Below the pieces are notes generated by a model. The model was given only the letters and a program-made list of their open reading frames with translations. It was not told the DNA's origin and ran no database searches. A DNA stretch of 64,000 nt from Cellulomonas fimi ATCC 484. Its GTDB lineage: Bacteria; Actinomycetota; Actinomycetes; Actinomycetales; Cellulomonadaceae. The stretch spans positions 3,906,001 through 3,970,000 of the forward strand of contig NC_015514.1 in NCBI RefSeq assembly GCF_000212695.1, written 5' to 3'. The position numbers and the translations under genes were made by a program. Shown piece by piece: positions 8,601 to 18,377 of the stretch (position 1 is its first letter; every line of letters begins with the position of its first letter).

Positions 8601-9626
8601 CGAGGTCAGGGCGAGGTCCGAGCGGATCGGGTTCACCGACTCGACCGTGAGGAAGTTGATCTCGTGGAAGTCGTTCTGGCCGCCCGTGGACGCACCCCAC
8701 CCGAACTTGAACGTCGGGGTGCTCGCGAGCAGCGCGGGCTGGTCGACGACCGTGACCTGCGTGCCGTCGAGGGACACCCGCACCTTCGGCGACGGCGTGC
8801 TCGGCGGGTCGACGACGATCCTGACCTGGACCGGCGTGGGCCGGGTCGCACCCGACCGGTGGTTGAGCTGCGGCGCCGGAGCGGCCGCGCCGAGCAGGCA
8901 GTAGCCCGTCTTGCCGTTGCCGGGCCCGCGGACCGCGACGGTGTTCTTCTGCAGCGTCGAGGCGGCGTACGTCGTCCCGCACGTCGCGGTGTCGTTCGTC
9001 TCGACGGTGTAGTTGCCGTACACGTCGAGGCCGATGCCGAGCAGCGCGTGCGCGACGCCGTTGGAGCCGGTCGTCTGGTGGTGGTAGCCGAGCGAGCCGC
9101 CGAACGCACCTGCGGAGCTCAGCGTGTACTGGCCGTCGGTGAGGAAGAACGTGATGCCGTCCGCCTGCGTGCCGCCGTACTGGTACTCGTTGAACGTGAT
9201 GTCGAGCCCGGCCTTGGTCGGCAGCGCCTTGTCGTAGAGCAGGAAGCCCGCCTGGTTGTTCACGTTCGCCGTGAGGCGCAGCGTGCCGTTGCCTGCGGCG
9301 TCCGCGGCGCCGCCGCAGCCGGGGATCGGCGTCGTGGCGGTGCTCGAGCCCGCCGTGAGGCACGGCCGGTAGTTCGTCCCGCCGACGACGTAGCTGCTCG
9401 CCACGGTCGTCGCCGACTTGAAGTCGTCCTGCAGCAGCAGGGTGCCCGACCCCGCCGCGCCCGCGAGCGGCGGCCGGACCACGGCGAGCAGTGCGAGGAG
9501 CAGACCGAGGACGACGACGCCCACGACGGACGGCAGGAGCACGGGGACGACCGAGGCGCGGTGGCGCGGTCCCTCCGCACGCTGGAGAGCGCCGCGCAGC
9601 GCGCGGGCAGGGGACAGCAAGGGCAT
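5655..9626 (-). CDS. Wall-anchored L-type-lectin/fibril repeat surface protein
   Basis: 1323 residues, start ATG with GAGG six bases upstream. An N-terminal hydrophobic export signal (about residues 22-55) is followed by an L-type lectin-like domain (about 55-325; motifs ADGITFFLTDG and FGWGASTGG, then NDFHEINFL). Next come a DUF11-like beta domain (about 325-465) and nine modules of about 85-100 residues, nearly all carrying a GTGPF-like motif near the start and a TYTVTDADG-like motif near the end, resembling CshA or cadherin-type fibril repeats. The C-terminus has LATTG at about 1286-1290, a hydrophobic span and an RRRRGDAVRT tail. LAxTG is the signal used by class E sortases of actinobacteria. 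The layout suggests a carbohydrate-binding head on a wall-linked stalk; the ligand is unknown. No sortase gene is in the window. Confidence 0.88.
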   Translation of the reverse strand: MPLLSPARALRGALQRAEGPRHRASVVPVLLPSVVGVVVLGLLLALLAVVRPPLAGAAGSGTLLLQDDFKSATTVASSYVVGGTNYRPCLTAGSSTATTPIPGCGGAADAAGNGTLRLTANVNNQAGFLLYDKALPTKAGLDITFNEYQYGGTQADGITFFLTDGQYTLSSAGAFGGSLGYHHQTTGSNGVAHALLGIGLDVYGNYTVETNDTATCGTTYAASTLQKNTVAVRGPGNGKTGYCLLGAAAPAPQLNHRSGATRPTPVQVRIVVDPPSTPSPKVRVSLDGTQVTVVDQPALLASTPTFKFGWGASTGGQNDFHEINFLTVESVNPIRSDLALTSTASTVPSGDAATVTLTARTDPASGPVPAGEPVTVTADAPAGAELGTPAGAGWDCTASTTTRASCTRTSATAVDPGTTFPPVGVTLTRTATGTSGTSSMSATVTSASDDPTLAANNTATATVRWSPVVAPVTAAAVTASASPAAVSIDPSVVGTGPYTFQVVSQDTPGVGSVAVVDGRLVVTPVAGASGTVRATYRATDAARGVSNIATVQLVVAPVATGGTVTTSAGTPAVATLPTPLGTGPFTAAVTSRGAGLSGASVVVDGAGRPVVTATPEAGFSGSTTVEYRVADGTGVLGAPVTLTVLVRPVAADDAAETTLDAAGAATLTRTLPSGTGSGTLTYALVGSGDLGGAQATLTPTGELTVVATTGVSGTYSVGYTVTDGSGTSDAAEVDVVVHPYLGAVATAVGTADGTVVASAPVTRGTGPVTWTRTTPTGTTTSVASDGRVTLDAQGRSGTFTVQLTARDAHGVASATQTVTFVVAPVAPALTADAVASATPVATVVTPTATVGTGPFVPAVAAGLAPGAGTLAVTGSGLAVTPAAGVSGVLTGSYTVRDASGLDSAVAPVTLRVRPAAHDAAADVASGTAQDVTLPVPTGTGPFTWALLSSTPSAAGAVTLDGGVVTVDAAASYSGPLTVVYTVTDADGLTSDPATLTVTVDPTAPDGGTGTTAQQPGTAGTPLHGPTPTPTGTGPFTFEIVTGPTPAQGVATIDPATGVVTFVPAPGFSGPVDVLYRAIDAHGTPATPATVTFTIAPLAAPTGGTPTGSPSRPVRTTVGGPVTTPLPTPVGTGPFTYELVDGPSPAQGTATIDPVTGKLRFVPGRGYSGRVTLTYRVVDGSGLPSAPQTVTLEVAPTAPATATAPAQPGASTTVTLPTPEGRGPFGWTLVSGPSADQGTVRLDPATGRLTFVGAPGWTGTARVTYTVTDADGVVSEVLAFELAVRSLATTGARAAGVAGAALALVLVGGALVLVRRRRGDAVRT

Positions 9627-9822
9627 GGGTGTCCTCGAGGTGGCGTGGCGTGGCGCGAGCGACGGTCTTCTTCCGTCGTCTGGACATCGACACGTCCGAC
9701 GGCGAGTTGAGCGCATGTCCAGGTGAGGGCCCTCACGCCTGATCGGCCCAGCGCTCACCCGTGCGTGGCTGACGTTGCGCCGTCAGGGTGGCGCGGTGCC
9801 ACCGCCGTCCGCCGTGGTGCCG

Positions 9823-10581
9823 TCAGACGGCGTGGACGCGCCGCCCGAAGACGACCGTCGCGTCCGTGACCGCGACCGACGCGACCGGGCGCAGGCCACG
9901 CAGGTGCGCGAGCGGGCCGCCCTCGGGGAGGTCCCACCGGACCGCGAGCCGGCGCGGCGTGCCCGTCACCGTGTTGTGCGCGACGACGCCGGTGCCGTCG
10001 GGCCGGCGCTGCGCCGTCGGCAGGGGCAGCACGACGGGCACCGGCGAGAGCCGGGGACCGACGCGCGCCGTGAGGCGCGCGATCGGGCGACCGTCGGCTG
10101 CGCGCACGTCGGTGCGGATCCGCGTGCGCGGTGCGTCCCGGCTCGGGGCGCCCGCACGACGTGCGGTCGTCCCGCTGCCGAGCGGCTGCTCGGACCGTCG
10201 CACGACGGCGAGGTCCTTGGGGATGCCCCACAGGTCTCGGCCGCCCGCACGCGACGCGGTGCTCGTCACCCAGATCTGCGGGATCGTCACGCGCGGCCCG
10301 CGGCCGTCCGTCGTCAGCGCCGCGACGAGCAGCTCGTCGTACGCGAGCACCCCGCCCGGCGCGTACCGCGCGACCGCGAGCCCGACGAGCAGCGCGCCGC
10401 CGACGGGCACCGCCTCGCAGCCGTCGGGCAGCGCGTGGGCCAGCCCGGCCAGCCGCTCCTCGGGCACCCGGAGGACCGACACCAGCAGGTCCGCCCCGAG
10501 GAACCACGGCCCGGGCGGGTACGCCGTCCCGTCAGCGGCCCGCAGCCAGCCGTCGCCCGCGGGCCCGTCGTCGTCGCTCAC
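9823..10581 (-). CDS. Acetoacetate decarboxylase-like protein
   Basis: 252 residues. The GTG at 10581 is preferred because AAGGAG sits five bases before it; an in-frame ATG at 10605 lacks such a site. The sequence has PPGPWFLGADLLVSVLRVPEERL near the N-terminus, YDELLVAAL, and the IPQIWV and GGRDLWGIPKDLA segments, a pattern typical of acetoacetate-decarboxylase-like barrels. The lysine in GIPKDLA is in the region where family members carry the catalytic Schiff-base lysine; I cannot verify the alignment. Members of this family are often of unknown substrate. Transcribed away from nrdG with a 151-bp gap and no evident operon partner. Confidence 0.7.
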   Translation of the reverse strand: MSDDDGPAGDGWLRAADGTAYPPGPWFLGADLLVSVLRVPEERLAGLAHALPDGCEAVPVGGALLVGLAVARYAPGGVLAYDELLVAALTTDGRGPRVTIPQIWVTSTASRAGGRDLWGIPKDLAVVRRSEQPLGSGTTARRAGAPSRDAPRTRIRTDVRAADGRPIARLTARVGPRLSPVPVVLPLPTAQRRPDGTGVVAHNTVTGTPRRLAVRWDLPEGGPLAHLRGLRPVASVAVTDATVVFGRRVHAV

Positions 10582-10732
10582 CGGTGCTCCTTCCGCTGCG
10601 CCCATCGAAGCAGACCGCGCGGCGGCTTCCTGTGCGGGACGATCAGCCCGGCGACGCGTCCGGAGCGGGCTGCCCCGCCGCTCCCGCGGCGACGGCCCCG
10701 GCTCCCGCTGAGTCGCCCGACCGCCCGTCGGC

Positions 10733-11350
10733 TCAGGGCACGGCGACGCCGTCGACGCCCGCACCGACCGGCACGGCGTCGACCACTCCGGCCCGCGGGA
10801 CCGCGCGGCCTGCGGCGAGCGAGGCCGGGACGTCGAGGACCCGCTGGTTGCGGCTCCCGCGGAACGCGAGCGTGAGGTCGCGCTGGGCGAGCTCGAACCG
10901 GCCGTCGACGAGCACGTCGAGCTCGGACAGCAGCTCCGCCTTGTCGTCCTGCCCGTCGGCGACCTCGGCGAGCAGCTCCTCGAACGTGTAGCCCGTCCAG
11001 CACCACACGTCCTTGGCCCGGCCGTGCTCGGCGCGCAGCCGGCGCACGACCCGCAGGCACACGCCCGTGCCGAGGAACGGCTCGCCGCCCAGGAGGGACA
11101 GGCCCTGGACGGCCTCGTGCGCGAGGTCCGCGGCGATCCGGTCGGCGAGCGCGTCGTCGAACGGGACGCCGTACCGGAACGACCACGCGGCCTCGTTGAA
11201 GCACCCGTCGCACGCGAACGGGCAGCCCGACACGTAGAGGCTGCACCGCACCCCCTCGCCGTCGACCATGCCGAACGGCTGGTAGTCCGCGACGCGGTCC
11301 TGGCTCAGCGCCGACGCGCGCCACTGGCCGACGGCGGGGGTGCGGGTCAC
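10733..11350 (-). CDS. nrdG: Anaerobic ribonucleoside-triphosphate reductase activating protein
   Basis: 205 residues. Radical-SAM enzyme that places the glycyl radical on NrdD. The iron-sulfur motif CPFACDGC (CX3CX2C) lies at about residues 43-50 within VSGCPFACDGCFNEAAW, followed by LSLLGGEPFL, the usual SAM-contact loop. GTG start one base after the nrdD stop, so the pair is co-transcribed and probably translationally coupled. The C-terminal 30 residues (AAGRAVPRAGVVDAVPVGAGVDGVAVP) are low-complexity and lie beyond the usual core, which ends around the RNQRVLDVP motif. Confidence 0.92.
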   Translation of the reverse strand: MTRTPAVGQWRASALSQDRVADYQPFGMVDGEGVRCSLYVSGCPFACDGCFNEAAWSFRYGVPFDDALADRIAADLAHEAVQGLSLLGGEPFLGTGVCLRVVRRLRAEHGRAKDVWCWTGYTFEELLAEVADGQDDKAELLSELDVLVDGRFELAQRDLTLAFRGSRNQRVLDVPASLAAGRAVPRAGVVDAVPVGAGVDGVAVP

Positions 11351-11351
11351 G

Positions 11352-13610
11352 TCACTCGCCCTCGCGGCCCGCCGCGAGGGCCGTCGGACCCGCCAGGTGC
11401 TTGACGCGCGAGGAGATCTCGACGTGCCGTCCGTGCACCATCGGGCGCTGCTGCGGGTTGCCCAGGTAGCCGCACGTGCGCTTGACGACGTCGCAGGTGC
11501 GCGGGTCGGTGTTGCCGCACGCGGGGCACATGAACCCGCGCTCGGTCGGCGTGAAGTCGCCCGTGAAGTCGCACTCCAGGCAGTGGTCGATCGGGGTGTT
11601 GGTGCCGAGGTAGCCGACGCGGTCGTACGCGTAGTCCCAGACCGCCTCGAGCGCCTTGGGGTTGTGCTGGAGCACGGGGTACTCGCAGTAGTGGATGAAC
11701 CCGCCCGAGGTGAACTGCGGGTAGTCCTGCTCGAAGTCGAGCTTCTCGAACGGCGTCGGCGCCTTGCGGACGTCGTAGTGGAACGAGTTCGTGTAGTAGT
11801 CCTTGTCGGTGATGTCCGGGACGCGGCCGAACTTCTTCGTGTCGAGCCGGCAGAACCGGTCCGTGAGCGACTCCGAGGGCGTCGAGTAGACCGAGAACTG
11901 GTACCCGTGGCGTGCGGTCCACTCCTTCGCGCGCGCGGCCAGCGTGCGCAGCACCCGCAACGTGAACTCCTTCGCCTCGGGGTTGCCCTCCCAGTCGCCG
12001 CCGTAGAACGCGGCCGCGGCCTCGTACAGCCCGATGTAGCCGAGGGACACGGTCGCGCGGCCGTCGCGGAACAGCGCGTCGACGTCGTCGTCCGGCGCGA
12101 GACGCTGACCGAACGCCCCGTGCACGTACAGGATGGGCGCGTTCGCGGGCACGGCCTCCTTGCACCGGCCCACGCGGTACACCAGCGCGTCGTGCACCGT
12201 CTCGAGTCGCTCGTCGAGCAGAGCCCAGAACGCGTCCAGGTCGCCCCGGGTCTCCAGCGCGATGCGCGGGACGTTGAGCGTGACGACGCCCAGGTTCATG
12301 CGTCCCTCGACGACGTCGTTCCCGTCCTCGTCGGTCCAGCCCTGCAGGAACGACCGGCAGCCCATGGGGACCTTGAACGAGCCGGTGATCTCGACGATCT
12401 TGTCGTAGCTCAGCACGTCCGGGTACATGCGCTTGGTCGCGCACTCGACGGCGAGCTGCTTGATGTCGTAGTTCGGGTCGTCCGCACCCAGGTTGACGCC
12501 GCGGCGCAGCGTGAAGATGAGCTTGGGGAAGATCGCCGTCCGGCGCTCCTTGCCGAGGCCGAGGATGCGGATCTGCAGGATCGCGCGCTGGATCTCCCGC
12601 TCGAACCAGCCCGTGCCGAGCCCGAACCCGACCGACGTGAACGGCGTCTGCCCGTTGGACGTGAACAGCGTGTTGATCTCGTACTCGAGCGACTGCATCG
12701 CGTCGTAGATGTCCTTGCGGGTCTTCTCCTCCGCGTACGCGCGGCGCCGCTCGGGCTCGGACACCCACTGCTCGGCGTCAGCCAGGTGCTTGGCGAAGTT
12801 CCGCTCCGCGTACGGCGCGAGCAGCTCGTCGATCCGGTTGACCGAGCAGCCGCCGTACTGGCTCGACGAGACGTTCGCGATGATCTGCGAGATCTGCGCG
12901 GTCGCCGTCTGGATGGACCGCGGCGGGTCGACCTGCGCGTTCCCGATCCGGAAGCCCTCGGACAGCATCGTCCGGAAGTCGATGAGGCAGCAGTTCGTCA
13001 TCGGCGCGTACGGGTGGTAGTCGAGGTCGTGGTAGTGCAGGTCGCCCTTGGCGTGCGCGTTCGCGACGTGCGGCGGCAGCATCCGCAGACCGATCGCCTT
13101 GCCCACCGCGCCGGCGGTCAGGTCGCGCTGCGTGTTGAAGACGTCGGCGTCCTTGTTCGCGTTCTCGTGGACGACCGAGGAGTCCTTGCCGACGAGCTGG
13201 CCGATCGAGTGGTTGACGTCGAGCGCCTTGGACCGGGCCAGGTCCCGCTGGACGCGGTAGTCGATGTACGCCTCGGCGACCTCGTACTCGCGCGCCTCGA
13301 GCAGGGTGTGCTCGACGACGTTCTGGATCTCGTAGATCCGCACCTCGCCCGTGAACCGGGCGGCGAGCTCGGCGTCGATGCGCTCGACGAGCTCCGCGAT
13401 GGTGAGGTCCTGCAGCGGGCCGAGCAGCCCGTGCACGTGGGCGAAGGCCCGCCCCAGCGCGCTGTGGACCCGGATCGGGTCGAAGGGCAGCACGCGCCCG
13501 TCCCGCTTGCGCACGACCAGCCCCGCGGCGGTCGAGGGGGACTGCGTCGTCCCGCCCCGTGTCTCGACCAGTCCCGCGCCCTCCGGCACCACCGTCGTCA
13601 CGCCACCCAC
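11352..13610 (-). CDS. nrdD: Anaerobic (class III) ribonucleoside-triphosphate reductase
   Basis: 752 residues from GTG 13610, which has GAGGAG nine bases upstream. The frame stays open to an ATG at 13667, but that codon lies inside the NrdR operator, so the shorter form is chosen. Order: N-terminal ATP-cone (VRKRDGRVLPFDPIRVHSAL, about residues 30-120), large catalytic barrel, then a C-terminal zinc ribbon (CLECDF and CPACGN pairs) and the glycyl-radical motif RTCGYLGNP. It reduces NTPs to dNTPs without oxygen, using formate as family members do, and is activated by the adjacent NrdG. Its presence implies growth under anoxic conditions. Confidence 0.93.
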   Translation of the reverse strand: MGGVTTVVPEGAGLVETRGGTTQSPSTAAGLVVRKRDGRVLPFDPIRVHSALGRAFAHVHGLLGPLQDLTIAELVERIDAELAARFTGEVRIYEIQNVVEHTLLEAREYEVAEAYIDYRVQRDLARSKALDVNHSIGQLVGKDSSVVHENANKDADVFNTQRDLTAGAVGKAIGLRMLPPHVANAHAKGDLHYHDLDYHPYAPMTNCCLIDFRTMLSEGFRIGNAQVDPPRSIQTATAQISQIIANVSSSQYGGCSVNRIDELLAPYAERNFAKHLADAEQWVSEPERRRAYAEEKTRKDIYDAMQSLEYEINTLFTSNGQTPFTSVGFGLGTGWFEREIQRAILQIRILGLGKERRTAIFPKLIFTLRRGVNLGADDPNYDIKQLAVECATKRMYPDVLSYDKIVEITGSFKVPMGCRSFLQGWTDEDGNDVVEGRMNLGVVTLNVPRIALETRGDLDAFWALLDERLETVHDALVYRVGRCKEAVPANAPILYVHGAFGQRLAPDDDVDALFRDGRATVSLGYIGLYEAAAAFYGGDWEGNPEAKEFTLRVLRTLAARAKEWTARHGYQFSVYSTPSESLTDRFCRLDTKKFGRVPDITDKDYYTNSFHYDVRKAPTPFEKLDFEQDYPQFTSGGFIHYCEYPVLQHNPKALEAVWDYAYDRVGYLGTNTPIDHCLECDFTGDFTPTERGFMCPACGNTDPRTCDVVKRTCGYLGNPQQRPMVHGRHVEISSRVKHLAGPTALAAGREGE

Positions 13611-13622
13611 CCCGTTCTGCTC

Positions 13623-13674
13623 CTCGGCACTAGATGTAGTGCCGAGAGCAGCCTTCCAACCCCACATGTGGTGG
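13623..13674 (-). promoter_or_regulatory. Tandem NrdR-type operators upstream of nrdD
   Basis: Box 1 is an inverted repeat with 10-bp arms (13623-13632 with 13637-13646; core GCACTAGATGTAGTGC at 13627-13642). Box 2 is centred on CCACATGTGG at 13662-13671. The centres, 13634.5 and 13666.5, are exactly 32 bp apart, three helical turns, which is how NrdR boxes are paired. A TTGGAA that could be a -35 element lies between them on the minus strand, so box 1 would cover the -10 region. Confidence 0.8.
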
Positions 13675-13754
13675 TGGTGGGACCTACGTCCCGGTCCCGT
13701 GTTCTGCCGTCCCGCCGCCGCGGAAGTTCACCCGAACGCCCCGTCGAGCGGCGG

Positions 13755-13803
13755 GCAGGACGCGATGACCGGGCCCCGTCGAGGGCCGGCCACCGCGTCC
13801 TGC
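13755..13803 (-). terminator. Terminator of the nrdHIEF operon
   Basis: A perfect 10-bp outer stem (13755-13764 with 13794-13803) encloses further complementary CCGGGCCC/GGGCCGG segments. It starts 9 nt beyond the nrdF stop codon and separates nrdF from the nrdD promoter. Confidence 0.65.
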
Positions 13804-13811
13804 GACCGGGA

Positions 13812-14913
<1,102 letters not shown>

Positions 14914-14922
14914 GAGGAGCGG

Positions 14923-17070
14923 TCACAGCATGCAGCTGACGCAGCCCTCGACCTCCGTGCCCTCCAGCGCGAGCTGGCGCAGGCGGATGTAGTAGATGGT
15001 CTTGATGCCCTTCTTCCAGGCGTAGATCTGCGCCTTGTTGAGGTCACGGGTCGTCGCCGTGTCCTTGAAGAAGAGCGTCAGCGACAGGCCCTGGTCGACG
15101 TGCTGCGTCGCCTCGGCGTAGGTGTCGATGACCTTCTCGTAGCCGATCTCGTACGCGTCCTGGTAGTACTCCAGGTTGTCGTTCGTCATGAACGGCGCCG
15201 GGTAGTAGACGCGGCCGATCTTGCCTTCCTTGCGGATCTCGATCTTCGACGCGATCGGGTGGATCGACGACGTCGAGTGGTTGATGTACGAGATCGAGCC
15301 CGTCGGCGGGACGGCCTGCAGGTTCTGGTTGTAGAGACCGTGCTCCTGGACGAGCGCAGCCAGCTCACGCCAGTCGTCCTGCGTCGGGATGTGCACGCCG
15401 GCCTCGGCGAACAGCACGCGGACGCGCTCGGTGCGCGGCGCCCACTCCTTCTCGACGTACTTCTGGAAGTACTCGCCCGTCGCGTACTTCGAGTCCTCGA
15501 ACCCGTAGAACGCCTGCTTGCGCTCCTGCGCGAGCAGGTTCGACGCACGGATCGCGTGGTAGGCGACCGTGTAGAAGTAGATGTTCGTGAAGTCGAGGCC
15601 CTCGTCGGACCCGTAGAAGATCCGCTCGCGCGCCAGGTACCCGTGCAGGTTCATCTGCCCGAGGCCGATCGCGTGGCCGCCGCGGTTCGCGAGCTTGACC
15701 GACGGCACCGACTCGATGTCCGTCTGGTCCGACACCGCGGTCAGCGCGCGGATCGCGGTCTCGACCGACTTGCCGAAGTCCGGCGAGTCCATCGACAGCG
15801 CGATGTTCATCGAGCCGAGGTTGCACGAGATGTCGCGGCCGACCTCCGCGTACGACAGGTCCTCGTTGAACGTCGACGGGGTCGACACCTGGAGGATCTC
15901 GGAGCACAGGTTCGAGTGGGTGATCTTGCCCTTGATGGGGTTCGCGCGGTTGACCGTGTCCTCGAACATGACGTACGGGTAGCCGGACTCGAACTGCAGC
16001 TCGGCGAGCGTCTGGAAGAACTCGCGGGCGCTGATCTTCGTCTTGCGGATGGCCGCGTTGTCGACCATCTCGTAGTACTTCTCGGTCACGTTCACGTCCG
16101 CGAACGGCACCCCGTACACCCGCTCGACGTCGTACGGCGAGAACAGGTACATGGGCTCGTTCTTCTTCGCCAGCTCGAACGTGATGTCCGGGATGACGAC
16201 GCCGAGCGACAGCGTCTTGATACGGATCTTCTCGTCGGCGTTCTCGCGCTTGGTGTCGAGGAACCGGTAGATGTCCGGGTGGTGCGCGTGCAGGTACACC
16301 GCCCCGGCCCCCTGACGCGCGCCGAGCTGGTTCGCGTACGAGAACGAGTCCTCGAGCAGCTTCATGACGGGGATGACGCCCGAGCTCTGGTTCTCGATGT
16401 GCTTGATGGGCGCGCCGTGCTCGCGGATGTTCGACAGGAGCAGGGCCACGCCACCGCCGCGCTTCGACAGCTGCAGGGCGGAGTTGATGCCGCGCGCGAT
16501 GGACTCCATGTTGTCCTCGATGCGCAGCAGGAAGCAGGAGACGGGCTCGCCGCGCTGCGCCTTGCCGAGGTTGAGGAACGTCGGCGTCGCCGGCTGGAAG
16601 CGGCCGCTCACGATCTCGTCGACGAGGTTGACCGCGAAGTCCTGGTCGCCCGCCGCGAGGCTCAGCGCGACCATGCAGACGCGATCCTCGAAGCGCTCCA
16701 GGTACCGCTTCCCGTCGAACGTCTTGAGCGTGTACGACGTGTAGTACTTGAACGCGCCCAGGAACGTCTGGAACCGGAACTTCTTCGAGTACGCGTACTC
16801 GAACAGCGTCTTGATGAACGCGCGGTCGTACTGCGCGAGCACGGCCGGGTCGTAGTACTTGTTCTCGACCAGGTAGTCGAGCTTCTCGTCGAGGTCGTGG
16901 AAGAAGACCGTGTTCTGGTTGACGTGCTGCAGGAAGTACTGCCGCGCCGCCTCACGGTCCTTGTCGAACTGGATCTTCCCGTCCGCGTCGTAGAGGTTCA
17001 GCATCGCGTTCAGGGCGTGGTAGTCCAGCCCCGTCAGCTCTACGCGGGTATCTGCGACTGTCGCTGCCAA
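14923..17070 (-). CDS. nrdE: Class Ib ribonucleotide reductase alpha subunit
   Basis: 715 residues from TTG 17070, preceded by GAGG five bases upstream; this gives the usual NrdE length and an N-terminus [23 protein letters not shown] with no in-frame ATG before the first conserved block. Catalytic features: [13 protein letters not shown] and [10 protein letters not shown] (active-site cysteines), the radical-transfer tyrosines near the end in [13 protein letters not shown], and a C-terminal CVSCML that is re-reduced by NrdH. The start lies inside nrdI (31-bp overlap), indicating translational coupling. It reduces NDPs together with NrdF. Confidence 0.93.
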   Translation of the reverse strand: MAATVADTRVELTGLDYHALNAMLNLYDADGKIQFDKDREAARQYFLQHVNQNTVFFHDLDEKLDYLVENKYYDPAVLAQYDRAFIKTLFEYAYSKKFRFQTFLGAFKYYTSYTLKTFDGKRYLERFEDRVCMVALSLAAGDQDFAVNLVDEIVSGRFQPATPTFLNLGKAQRGEPVSCFLLRIEDNMESIARGINSALQLSKRGGGVALLLSNIREHGAPIKHIENQSSGVIPVMKLLEDSFSYANQLGARQGAGAVYLHAHHPDIYRFLDTKRENADEKIRIKTLSLGVVIPDITFELAKKNEPMYLFSPYDVERVYGVPFADVNVTEKYYEMVDNAAIRKTKISAREFFQTLAELQFESGYPYVMFEDTVNRANPIKGKITHSNLCSEILQVSTPSTFNEDLSYAEVGRDISCNLGSMNIALSMDSPDFGKSVETAIRALTAVSDQTDIESVPSVKLANRGGHAIGLGQMNLHGYLARERIFYGSDEGLDFTNIYFYTVAYHAIRASNLLAQERKQAFYGFEDSKYATGEYFQKYVEKEWAPRTERVRVLFAEAGVHIPTQDDWRELAALVQEHGLYNQNLQAVPPTGSISYINHSTSSIHPIASKIEIRKEGKIGRVYYPAPFMTNDNLEYYQDAYEIGYEKVIDTYAEATQHVDQGLSLTLFFKDTATTRDLNKAQIYAWKKGIKTIYYIRLRQLALEGTEVEGCVSCML

Positions 17071-17456
17071 AATGTCCTCAATCCCTCGCGGACGCGGTGC
17101 ACGTCCTCGTTCGTTCCCATGAGCTCGAACCCGTACAGGTAGGGGACGCGGCACTTGGCCGCGACGATGTCCCCTGCGATGCAGTAGGCCTCGCCGAAGT
17201 TCGTGTTGCCGGCCGCGATGACGCCGCGGATCAGCGCACGGTTGCCCTCGTCGTTGAGGAACTTCACGACCTGCCGCGGGACCGCACCGCCCTCGTTGCC
17301 CCCGCCGTAGGTGGGGACGACCAGGACGTACGGCTCCGACACGTGCAGGAACGGGTCCGCCGGACGCAGCGGGATGCGCTGCGCGGGCAGACCGAGCTTC
17401 TCGACGAAGCGGTGCGTGTTGTCCGACGCGGAGGAGAAGTAGACCAAGGAGCTCAT
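17040..17456 (-). CDS. nrdI: NrdI flavodoxin-like protein
   Basis: 138 residues. Small FMN protein that supplies the oxidant for assembling the manganese-tyrosyl radical cofactor of NrdF. Phosphate loop [10 protein letters not shown] at residues 8-17, then [21 protein letters not shown] and [16 protein letters not shown], all typical of NrdI. It lies between nrdH and nrdE in the standard nrdHIE order and overlaps the nrdE start by 31 bp. Its presence supports a manganese-dependent class Ib enzyme. Confidence 0.94.
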   Translation of the reverse strand: MSSLVYFSSASDNTHRFVEKLGLPAQRIPLRPADPFLHVSEPYVLVVPTYGGGNEGGAVPRQVVKFLNDEGNRALIRGVIAAGNTNFGEAYCIAGDIVAAKCRVPYLYGFELMGTNEDVHRVREGLRTFWQRQSQIPA

Positions 17457-17599
17457 CGACCTGCTCCCCTCGACCTCGGGACGTGTGGCGGTGGGGTACG
17501 TCTCGGCACGGCGGAGCCGACCCCTCGTGGTGCGTGCCGGGGGCGGAGGCCTGCCGAGCCGGCGCGGTGCGTGCCCGGCGCCGGCCCGGGGCGTCCGTG

Positions 17600-17622
17600 C
17601 GGGCGGCCGGTCCGGCCGCCCG
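17600..17622 (-). other. Stem-loop between nrdH and nrdI
   Basis: A 9-bp perfect GC stem (17600-17608 with 17614-17622, 5-nt loop) lies 5 nt after the nrdH stop. It may let nrdH be made in excess over nrdIEF by partial termination or by protecting the 3' end of the message. The rest of the 171-bp gap shows no gene. Confidence 0.5.
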
Positions 17623-17627
17623 GTGGG

Positions 17628-17873
17628 TCAGGCGACCGCGGCGGCCATCCGGTCGGCGAGCGCCTTGATGCGGTCGGGGCGGTAGCCCGACCAGTGGTCG
17701 CCGTCGACGATCACGACGGGCGCCTGGAGGTGGCCGAGCGACATCACGTAGTCGCGCGCGTCGGCGTCCTCGCTGATGTCCACGACGGTGTACTCGGCAC
17801 CCAGCTTGTCGAGCGCGCGGTAGGTCGCGTTGCACTGCACGCACGCCGGCTTGCTGTAGACCGTGATCGTCAT
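17628..17873 (-). CDS. nrdH: Glutaredoxin-like NrdH redoxin
   Basis: 81 residues, the family size. Redox motif CVQC at residues 12-15 in [16 protein letters not shown]. The C-terminal WSGYRPDRI segment is the characteristic NrdH motif that directs reduction by thioredoxin reductase rather than glutathione. It is the electron donor to NrdE and the first gene of the nrdHIEF operon, just downstream of the NrdR-type boxes. Confidence 0.95.
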   Translation of the reverse strand: MTITVYSKPACVQCNATYRALDKLGAEYTVVDISEDADARDYVMSLGHLQAPVVIVDGDHWSGYRPDRIKALADRMAAAVA

Positions 17874-17978
17874 CGTGGCTCCTTGTTCACTGTCCCGCGG
17901 CGCTCCCCCCGGAGTGGCCGCGTGTGGTTCGTGGGGCCCTCGCGGGCCGACTGCGGCTCCCCCACCGCGTCGTCCTAG

Positions 17979-18026
17979 ACACTACACCTAGGGGTGCGGC
18001 CTGCAAGCCACCACTACTGGTTGTGT
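17979..18026 (-). promoter_or_regulatory. Promoter and tandem NrdR-type operators of nrdHIEF
   Basis: On the minus strand a -35 TTGCAG (plus 18001-18006) and a -10 TAGTGT (plus 17979-17984) are 16 bp apart. Two NrdR-like 16-mers, ACACTACACCTAGGGG (17979-17994) and CCACTACTGGTTGTGT (18011-18026), are exactly 32 bp apart. The first covers the -10 box and the second lies just upstream of the -35, a geometry expected for repression by NrdR with bound dATP. The nrdR gene itself is not in the window. Confidence 0.78.
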
Positions 18027-18377
18027 TACATGCGTGTCGTTCAACTTCACCCTGTGGAGAACTCACGCTACCGGCGACCACCCACAGAGCCCGCGACCTG
18101 CGCGTTCGTCAGCCGTCCACAGCCGTCCCCAGGAGCCGCACAGCACCGTGCACAACCGGGTCCACAGGCCGAGCGTCCTCTTCGCCCGGACACGCCGCGG
18201 CACGACACGCCGGGCTCCCCGCACCACCCCCGGCACCTATCGCCCGGACGGGTGACGGCGCCGCTGCGGTGGCCCGTCACACGACCCCGCGCCACAGTGG
18301 TCCGGCCGGCACGTCGACCTCGCCGCACCGCCTCCCGGACGACCGGCCGCACCGCCCCGACGACCACAGGAGACCCC
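18027..18377. other. Remaining nrdH-VOC intergenic region with repeated TCCACAG-like motifs
   Basis: No gene is seen. Four TCCACAG-like words occur: CCTGTGGA at 18051-18058 (minus orientation, TTCTCCACA when extended, one mismatch from a DnaA box), CCCACAG at 18081-18087, TCCACAG at 18116-18122 and 18161-18167. They are about 30-45 bp apart. DnaA influences nrd genes in some bacteria, so these may be weak DnaA sites, but chance is possible. AGGAG at 18368-18372 serves the VOC gene. Confidence 0.35.

Noticed and set aside
6384..9710. Long plus-strand open frame (about 1100 codons) opposite the surface protein gene
   Set aside because: It is Arg/Asp/Gly-rich with no recognisable domain and is the antisense shadow of the surface protein, as expected in very GC-rich DNA.
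13611..13667. ATG 13667 as the nrdD start
   Set aside because: It lies inside the distal NrdR box and would put both operators within the coding region; GTG 13610 has a good ribosome site.
18051..18167. The TCCACAG cluster as a replication origin
   Set aside because: There is no dnaA, dnaN or gyr gene nearby, no AT-rich region, and the boxes are weak and few.
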